Notes under the pieces: model-generated
Told to the model about the DNA's origin: nothing
The model's input: the letters and a program-made list of their open reading frames with translations, nothing else
The model's database searches: none
Made by a program: the position numbers and the translations under genes
From: Pachyseris speciosa
Taxonomy: Eukaryota > Cnidaria > Anthozoa > Scleractinia > Pachyseridae
Direction: 5' to 3'
Assembly (NCBI GenBank): GCA_016490735.1
Contig: JAEMWC010001435.1
Span: forward strand, 1-64,000
DNA: 64,000 nucleotides
In this document: one piece after another, positions 56,307 to 64,000 of the stretch
Layout: each line of letters begins with the position of its first letter
How positions within the stretch are numbered: the first letter of the stretch is position 1

Positions 56307-56713
56307 CCCGGGGGAGAAGGGTACTCCCTATAATGGCCTATACGGGGAGGCTCCGCCCGAAAGGGGTACCTTTATCACGCTTCAGGTATATGAAAGGGTA
56401 GGGATTTCACGAGTCGAAGTATATGAAAGGGTAGGGAAATCTCTCATTGAGGTATTTAAAAGCGCATTTCATTAAAATATTTCTAACACACACGCCTTAT
56501 GACTGCACTGTTTTAATTTATTGAAAGCTACATGAAAATGACAGGAAGACTTCCTGTTTTAGGATACGAAAGGGTTACCATTTGTCAATGGAAGGCATTC
56601 GAAAGGGGTACCTTTTCTGTCAAAAATGGTATATAAAAGGGTAAAGGGTCGGACCTCGGGACGGAACCTCCCCGTATGAAAATTGTTTTAGTACCTCCCC
56701 CCACTCCCACGGG
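56307..56713. mobile_element. hAT-like element with 8-bp target duplication, copy B only
   Basis: Flanked by ATGTTGGA at 56299-56306 and 56714-56721. Ends CCCGGGGGAG... and ...CTCCCACGGG. Copy A (36456-36470) has the uninterrupted target. Confidence 0.8.
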
Positions 56714-57139
56714 ATGTTGGATGGTGTTGGCTCAAATTTGAAAACGGATGCTGTACTCGTTTGGCCACATTCACGCAACCCCATGATCCCATCTTAGTCA
56801 CTTTCTGTTTATGCATCTACCGTGTAAAGCCTTTTAAGTAAGTCATGAATTGACACATATGTTAAACTGAATGTAGAGCACATTTACCCCTAAAATCCCG
56901 AAAATGTGCGACCCCATTCTAGTAACTCTATTGAAAATGCAACCCCATTATAGTCAATCCAGTCGTGAAAATGCGACCCCATCCAGCGGCACATCCCCAT
57001 TAGCCTATTACTAGGGCACGCAACATGGTTGCACTGGGGAATGCGCGCCAGATCGATTTGCTATTTCAAAGCGCCAGAACACAACATCAAATGAAAGAAT
57101 GATCCTTCCAGTTATGAACGTAATTTATGCAAGTGCGAA

Positions 57140-57258
57140 AAGAAGCCTCAAAAAAAAAAAAAAAAAAAAAAAAAAAAACATCAGGATTTCAACTGGGTTT
57201 GAACCCGTGACCTCGCTATTACCGGTGGGATGCTCTAACCAACTGAGCTATGAAGCCA
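57140..57258 (-). mobile_element. tRNA-derived SINE
   Basis: Minus strand starts GGCTTCATAGCTCAGTTGG (A box) and has GGTCACGGGTTCAAACCC (B box). A run of about 26 T and a short body (GAGGCTTCTTTTCGCACTTGC) follow. The anticodon arm pairs poorly, so this is a SINE head rather than a working tRNA gene. Confidence 0.65.
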
Positions 57259-57310
57259 CTCACGTTCAATTGTAGGTTCATATGATCCCGTGAAAGAAAT
57301 AAGTGTGAAT

Positions 57311-57381
57311 GATATATGTAATGAATCATATATGAACTGCAGAAATGAAATCATATATGATTCATTACATATATCATTCAC
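57311..57381. repeat. Palindrome beside the SINE
   Basis: TGTGAATGATATATGTAATG and its complement, arms of about 30 bp around ACTGCAGAAATGA. Confidence 0.7.
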
Positions 57382-57883
57382 AGAACACAAAATGTTGCGC
57401 ACGTTTGGCCACCCTGTTGCGACATTTTGGATGGTGTTCCTTTTGAATTGTTACTGACATCCGGTCTTGTCGACTAATGTGAATACGTGATCAGCAATGC
57501 GGTGTTTTGGTAAGAAACCCATTTGAGCAGGATGCAATATATTAAATTGGATAACATCTGATGTTTTTTCAGTCTGTTACTTAGTAGTTAAGTAAAATGG
57601 TTTTCCGGGGCAACTACGGAGACAGACTCCTCTATAATTAGATGGGTCGCTTTTGTTTCCAGATCAGTGCAGATGGGAGTAATAATCCCATCACACCAAG
57701 AGTTACTAGGGAGTAGCCACTTTTCAGAATTTACAAATTTTCCGTGGCACTGTTAGTCGTTGTTTGGATCGTCCCCCATTAGCCTGCGAACTGCGAACAC
57801 TGACAATGTTCCGGGTTTTGTTTCACGCCGGTTGTTTTCAGTTTTTATCGAGTTTGGACCTTAAATAGGGTATCAATTTTCGT

Positions 57884-58330
57884 TTGCTTTATCCTTTTAA
57901 AATTGCTTTGTCCTTAGCGAAACACACCTATCCGAAACTTATGGGATTAACCCCGGGGTCTTATATCAACTCCACGGGCAAAATATCAAAGAACGAAATA
58001 ACTTTCCTCGATACGGTAGTGTCCAAGGAGGAAAGATTGACAAACGATTCCAACCTTGACATTGAAACTTACTACAAGCCGTTTGAAACATTTCATTGTC
58101 CTCAATTCACCTTGATCCACCCACCAAGTAAGTCTGTTGAGAACAAAATCTTCGAAAACGGCTTTTGAAGAGTACCTTGTGAAATTCAAACGCACGCCGC
58201 TATCGGAAAATAATCATAGAAAGGTCCTTGTCAGAAGTCCACTTTGCCTGTAGACCATCTGCTCATTACACAAAAGGAAAAGTTTCACAAGAGGATATTT
58301 CCTTTTGTCGATGGGTACAGCTTTGTAATA
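57884..58330 (+). mobile_element. Penelope-type RT fragment, copy B
   Basis: Counterpart of 37060-37474: KISKNEITFLDTVVSKEERL, then TIIERSLSEVHFACRP after a shift. Confidence 0.65.
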
Positions 58331-58360
58331 CATATCTCACGGGTCCTCACTGTAAAATAT

Positions 58361-58440
58361 AGACTGGACTCTGGACTGGACTCTGGACTCTGGACTCTGG
58401 ACTCCACCCATTTTTTCTTTTTCTTTTTTTTTTTTTTTTA
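58361..58440. repeat. GGACTCT-type minisatellite and T run
   Basis: About seven units of TGGACTC/TGGACT followed by a long T-rich tract. Confidence 0.85.
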
Positions 58441-61400
58441 ATTTTATTTATTTGTTAACGAAAAAAGGTACGCTAACTCGATAAAAATCCCGAAACATTT
58501 TCCCCTGTACATGTGTATTTGTTATCAGTGTTAACGAGGAAGAGAGGAAACTTAACTAAGTTTGCGGTTGAAACCAAAGTCCCATTTCTTTTGCTTTTTT
58601 AAAGGGCGACCCAACATTTTTACCTTTTCTTGTAGTTAATCCCACTAATCTCCAACCACATTTGCTTCCAGTCCATAGAAAACACATTGCAAACGAACAA
58701 CAGATAAAGTAAGGCCTCCTTTCAGTTCATTATGGCAAGTGGGATATTTATTGATGGTTGTCATTTTCAATGTTTATAATAAAAATAGCAACAACAACAA
58801 ATGCTTTACTTGAATGGCCATAAAGGATTTACAGTATTGCAAAAGCTACTAGTCTAAATTTAATTACCAATTCAACTAATTGATGTAAAATAATATATAT
58901 ATTTAGCCAAGCCTAAAAGCGGAGCTCCAAAAGCATTCTTTTTCTACTGGCATTTACATATAGTCTGCTTGTCATATCACCCATCTGACCTCACTCAAGC
59001 TACAGACCCAATGCTGTAGAAAATAGTATGTAAAGGTGATCTGAGCCAGTGGCACAGTGGATTTGGACCCCACGTGGATTTGCACCCTCCAGTCCAGATC
59101 TGCTTGTGGATCAGATTTGGACCCCCTAGTCCAGAACTGCTAGCAGATATGAATCCCCTTTTACGAATTTGGACCCCCACCCCTCCTAAAAACAAGCGTT
59201 CTATTGAGTAAGGTAATAAAAATTCCTTTCCAACCTGAGTTTGGAGATGTTAAAAAAGCAAAATAAAAATATTGAGGTAGGTTTTTTTTAAAATAATCTT
59301 TAATACCTTGTGAAAAAAAGAACCTGCAAAGCTAGTTTTCATCTATAAATTTTTAAAACAAAACATTTCTTAACATCTTAGAGCAATACCTAAGGACAGG
59401 TCTGTTTCCCCGTTCAACTGTAGGCAACTTAGTTACATACTTAGCTACTTAGGTATGGTTTAGAGCCACTAGAAATTGGTGGAGAAGCCTGGTGATTGCT
59501 CCTTGGAATCAGTATCACATCAGATATATAGTGATTCAGATCACCACTTCATAATGAATGCAATTTCAATTATCCACAGCCTCCCATGAGACAGTCAGAA
59601 ATCGGAAATTGTGTATCCTCTGGATATATGTATGTCTCACAAAAATTATGAAAGAAAGATACATGGAAATCAATAAAAATATTTAGATGCCATGAATTAA
59701 GACCAAGATATTTATTTTGATCAATTACTTCTTGACCTTACTATCACATTAAGCTCATCACTCAATGCACCTACAGTGTTTTCAAAAAGAAATCCAGCTG
59801 CTCTTCTGGCCAGTTAAGTGCAAGCCCAAACAACTTGATAATAATATATTGGGCATTTGGTTGATACCACTATCAAGGTGATTCATCAAAGCAAAAGTGC
59901 TGGAAATCCCTTAGCCATCTTAACTTGATCTTAACATACTTCATCAAACATCAGAGATTCCATTAAACATTAATGCCAAATGTCATCCAAACATCCCACA
60001 AGATTGGTGTGACCAGCTACTAATAAAATTAATTGAAAGACTGTATGCCGGAGGAGGAAGTCCAAAGGATGTGTACATTGATGAGAAAGAGCTTACTTTA
60101 AGTTTAATTTTAAGTTTTAAGTTTAATAATACTTTGTCATGTGAATACAACTAAGTTGATACAAAACAAAAAAGTGCATGACTGGAGAATAATTGGGAGA
60201 AACTAAATTCCCATACAAAGAATATTATCTAATATTACACATTCTGAAAACTAAGAGGTGAAATTTAAACGTGGCCCAAAGCTAACCTAATCAAATTAAA
60301 TCAAATACTTGTCTCTTACAAGTCACCCCTGATTTGAGATTGAGACTAAAAATCATGAAGTAATCCATAGCAAACCTAATTAAATTACATACTTGTCACT
60401 CACAAGCTACATCTGATTTAAAATTGACACTAATAATGTAATAGATAGGACTTAAAACTGCTTAAAGAAGGTGCATGCATGATGTTCAATGGAACACCAT
60501 TCCAGTCTGTTATGTAGCGATTAAAAAAAGAAAAGCTGAAGGCCATATATATATTTAGCCATGCCAAACCTAGAATCGGAGCTGCACACTCTCACCGAGC
60601 AACTTCGCAAGAGTTTATTTGGGCCAGTTTAATTTGTGTCCAAAACAATTGAGCAGCAGCAGGGAAAACGAAGAGTTTTCGATAGTAAACGTTTGCAAAA
60701 AAGAAAAAAAAAGACGGACATTCTTGAGTCTAACTACTTTGAGATGATAGCGTAAAGGGATTCAAAGCGGATAAAAAAAAACAAAACAAAACAAAAACAC
60801 TGCAAGCGAACAAAGTACGATGCCGACGAGTGTTTGCTCGAAGAAGGAGAAGGTGGAGAAATTAAACAAGACTAGCTGGTAATTAAAATAGCTTGTAATG
60901 ATAAAGCTAGGAAAATCGGTATTTATTTTGACATAAATGCCCCTAGAAAAAAAAATAAAGGGTACAAACTCTTCGTTTACAGCAGTCAACAGGAATTGAC
61001 CGCGGTTCAGAAACAATATAACAACAAACATAAGACTTATTACAAGAAAACAAAGCACAATATGAATAATATTTCTTCGAAGATTCTTGGAGAAGGTGCA
61101 GAAATTGGACAGGTAACAAAACTATCTTGTATTAAGCTAGGAAATTTCCTTAGCAGATTTGACATAAATGTCCGTAGAAAAGACAAAAAAGAGGTCGGTA
61201 CCTGATCGTTTAGAGCAGTCAACAGGAATCACTGAGACAGCAATCACTCGGAATGCGACAGAGCTGAATAATAGAGCCATTTCCCACAAAATCTTTCCTT
61301 GGCTTACACAAAACACTTAAGTGCTTTGATGGTTTTACTGTTACTTCCCATGTCTTCCGAAGAACCTTCTTCAATTAATGATTCTCAGTGGCAAAACATC

Positions 61401-62545
61401 ATCCAGATAACGAAGAAAGCGCTTGCCAAACCAAACGAGCATTTCTCTCGCAGACCCGTCCACTTTAAAATTTATCAAAACCAGCCAGCCAGTCAACCCA
61501 TTTCGCTGTTTTTAACATCCAAACGCTGATTCTTACCGGTTCAAACAAACGACATGTTTAAAGACGGCGAAACTTAATTGTTGTTTACAGGCTGCTTTCG
61601 ATGAAGATCTCTTAAAGACTTGACGAAGTGAAGCGCGCTGGGTTTTGACTGTTTTGGCAGCATTTTGACAACTTAATGTCAGATTTTGAGAAGTGCACAT
61701 GCACATGCATTTGATCGGATTTTTTATTTTTACTCGAGCTCGAGTCTCCCCCTTTAATGCTTAATTTTACGAGGACTCATTGCGATTACGTGTTGATAAG
61801 ATAAGGGCAAAAGTTTCTTAACGCTACTGTGAGGAACCAAGGTCGAAAAACAGTCAGCCAAGCCGAGTAAAAACACTCGTTCGCTTGCAAAGAAAACAAC
61901 GTAACAAAACAAACAAACAATTCAACTACTTCTTTGCGTCCAAAACGAGTACAGATGATTGTTATTTATATCCATTCGAGAGAAAAATACAAGTTTCATT
62001 CCTGAACAAAAGAAACAACGATTAAACCAAAGGTTAAGCTTCTATTTATTTAATTTACCTCACTGTCCTGTGTTGTAGAGGTTTCTACCACTTGAAAATG
62101 CGTAAGCTTCAGTAAAGTAAAAACAAGCATCCGCAAAAATAGCAAACGGTTTGTCCAAAGAAAGAGCTTCTTCCACAGAGTTTGAGCTACTCATTCCTCC
62201 CATTAATACCGGTGAACTGTTAAGTGACTTTTCTTGGTGAGATGCAAGATGCCGCGGTGAAGTGAAAGCCCTTGAAGCGTTGAATTATACTGTTTTCAAC
62301 CGCACAATCTTTGAAGCTTTTCCTGAGAAAAATCGTCCGTCCTTCCTTTCATCAATTGAAAATTCACCTTCCGGAGTATCTTTTGACAAGTTCTTGATCT
62401 TTATGCTTTTTACGCGAAAGACAAACTTCGATCGAAGAAGATGAAGTTGTTTTGCTCAAAATAAAGAAACCAACTGAATGTGAAATTACCAGCCGCAGAA
62501 AGCGCGCGAAAAATTTTAACGGCCTCGATTTGGTTTGGGTGTCCC
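58441..62545. other. No gene recognised; local repeats only
   Basis: 59060-59180 repeats TTTGGACCCC with CAGTCCAGA words. 60838-60995 and 61076-61225 are a diverged direct duplication (GAAGAAGGAGAAGGTG..., ...GCAGTCAACAGGAAT). Several AT-rich stretches. Short open frames here do not look coding. Confidence 0.5.
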
Positions 62546-62908
62546 TTAACCGCGGTCAAACGTAAAAAAGTAAGAAAAGTTCTTTAAAGATAAGGTTTTT
62601 ACATTGAGAGCTCAAACCTGATAAGTTTTTCGTCAGTCGGTGAGTTTACCCAATCATTTTATGGATTACTAAAAAAAGTTTTAGGTAAAATATCCAGAAG
62701 TCACGCATTGAAACAGAAAACAAAAACACAGAGCGCCGACCAGTCTCCACATTCTTCGCTTTAAAAAGACTTGAAACTTTTTTAGTAAGCCATGAAATGA
62801 TTTAGTTAACTCACATAATAAAGGAAAATTTATCAGCTTTGAGCTCTCAACGTAAAAACCTTATCTTTAAAGGACTTTTCTTACTTTTTTACGTTTGACC
62901 GCGGTTAA
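62546..62908. mobile_element. MITE with long TIRs and 9-bp target duplication
   Basis: TIRs of about 80 bp beginning TTAACCGCGGTCAAACG with only a few mismatches. GGGTGTCCC flanks both sides (62537-62545, 62909-62917). The 9-bp duplication suggests a Mutator-like origin. Confidence 0.8.
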
Positions 62909-63169
62909 GGGTGTCCCACACTTGGCTTGAGCCTGCGATCCAATCGAAAGCAAGTACCTGGTCAGCGGTCAACTTCAAAAAAAACAGCTGACCTCGATGA
63001 GGTCTTAACTTGAGCCCGCGATATGGTCACGTTACACTGGTCAGCGGATACCTTGTTTTGACAGGTGTCAATTGGCTATAAGATGGATGTCCAGTATCAA
63101 AGATGTACGCTGTAAAGTAGCTGGTCAGCTGGGCCAGGTGGAGTATGGCCGCCATGTTGGATTATTATG

Positions 63170-63200
<31 letters not shown>

Positions 63201-63259
63201 GACTCCGTCGTCGTCGTCGTCGTGCGTACGCGCCCACGAGCAATACCGCTAGCCATTTT

Positions 63260-63291
<32 letters not shown>

Positions 63292-63369
63292 AGGTATGGT
63301 GCTCCGCTTGACGGCCCTTCGGGCCGTCGGAGCTCCGCTATTACAAACATTACAATTCTCATTCATTTA
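62909..63369. other. No gene; CGT microsatellite and GC hairpin
   Basis: (CGT)n at about 63205-63225, and a perfect hairpin GACGGCCC-TTC-GGGCCGTC at 63310-63328 next to the 3' end of the LINE fragment; it could be part of the LINE's untranslated end. Confidence 0.5.
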
Positions 63370-64000
63370 TTAATATTAATTTGTTTCTTAATTCAAAGCA
63401 TTGCGAGATAAATGAAATTAATTGACAATTAATTAAATAATCAGAAGAATTCATAAGAATAGATATTAAAGTATCGCGTGAAAGTGTCGTGAAGTCAGGT
63501 ATTTTAGTTTCTATTTTGGAGGAAAAAATGTCTCTGATCTGAGAATAGGCCTTACAATCTAGTAAGAAATGATTTTCATCTTCAATTTTGTTACTCTTAC
63601 AAAGGGAACAAACCCTTTCATTGCGAGGGATTTTTTCGTATCTACCTGTTTCAATTCTAAGTTGATGACTACTTATTCTAATTTTGACTACGTCTGACTA
63701 ATGCTTTTCTCGAAGGATTTTTACTTGTCAAAACTAGGTACGGCGAGGGGCTATAGTCCTCTTTGATTGTACAATAAAAGCTGAGTTTTTGTGATTGTTG
63801 AAGGGTCTGGTTCCAGTAAGAGACGTATTTATTTTTCATTTTGCCGACCTACCGTTTAACTATGGAATCATTCAATGAATTACAAGAAAAGTCACAGTTT
63901 CGATCGTACTAGTCAACCATCTTCATAAAATTAGAGTAAAAGCTATTTTTTCCGCTATATTAAGTAAAGGTCAATTGAAATTTGTAAGGCTTGTTTAACT
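63370..64000 (-). mobile_element. Non-LTR retrotransposon C-terminal fragment
   Basis: Minus strand: SYWNQTLQQSQKLSFYCTIK and YLVLTSKNPSRKALV, then after a shift near 63690 HQLRIETGRYEKIPRNERVC, with a zinc-binding CSLC...HFLLDC, continuing to about 63390. Typical post-RT region of LINEs in cnidarians; continues past the window edge. Confidence 0.7.

Larger units (their letters stand above)
46096..58355 (+). repeat. Segmental duplication, copy B
   Basis: Colinear with copy A. Lacks the Polinton at its left edge, the 14896-15365 segment, the 19946 unit, the mariner MITE and the whole Penelope nest. Alone it has about 2 kb at 49850-51880 and about 1 kb at 54060-55044, both apparently deleted from A, and the hAT-like insertion at 56307. 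Parts not itemised (48263-49900, 52430-53830, 55045-56100, 56714-57100) show no recognisable gene. Confidence 0.85.

Noticed and set aside
57183..57258. Functional tRNA gene
   Set aside because: A and B boxes are good but the anticodon stem does not pair and a SINE-like body follows.

Overview
This looks like animal nuclear DNA, most likely from an anthozoan cnidarian (coral-like). The evidence is intron-bearing exons, several retroelement and DNA-transposon families side by side, tRNA-derived SINE sequence, and no bacterial operon or ribosome-binding-site signals. The taxon is an inference from element types. Most of the window is mobile DNA; little of it is host gene.

Layout. (1) 1-1940: 3' end of a tyrosine-recombinase element with split direct repeats, inserted into a gene of the next element. 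(2) 1941-14184: right-hand part of a Polinton/Maverick (adintovirus-like) element: coiled-coil protein, double jelly-roll capsid protein, packaging ATPase, several small virion/membrane-type proteins, retroviral-type integrase and protein-primed family B DNA polymerase. Most genes are broken by stops or frameshifts, and one also carries a LINE fragment. Its right end is a 147-bp fold-back. (3) 14185-37474 and 46096-58355: two colinear copies of a direct low-copy duplication. Each carries 5' exons of a proteasome ATPase (PSMC2/Rpt1-like) gene and a small Death-domain-like gene on the opposite strand; the copies are damaged differently. One copy often shows the empty site for an insertion in the other. 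(4) 23334-31860, inside the first copy: a nest of Penelope-like elements flanked by TA microsatellites. It holds two almost identical 3.4-kb elements head to head, one with an intact 1002-residue RT/GIY-YIG protein. Their terminal repeats carry hammerhead ribozyme motifs. (5) 32106-36613: a TIR DNA element split by an L1/Tx1-type LINE with a clear target-site duplication. (6) 37475-46095: degraded Penelope fragments and four copies of one hAT-like MITE. (7) 58356-64000: mostly unrecognised sequence with a MITE and a LINE 3' fragment.

How it fits together: the Polinton genes would form a self-replicating, virion-type element (polymerase, integrase, capsid, ATPase) but are now relics. The Penelope pair looks young. 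The duplicated host block works as an internal clock that orders the insertions.
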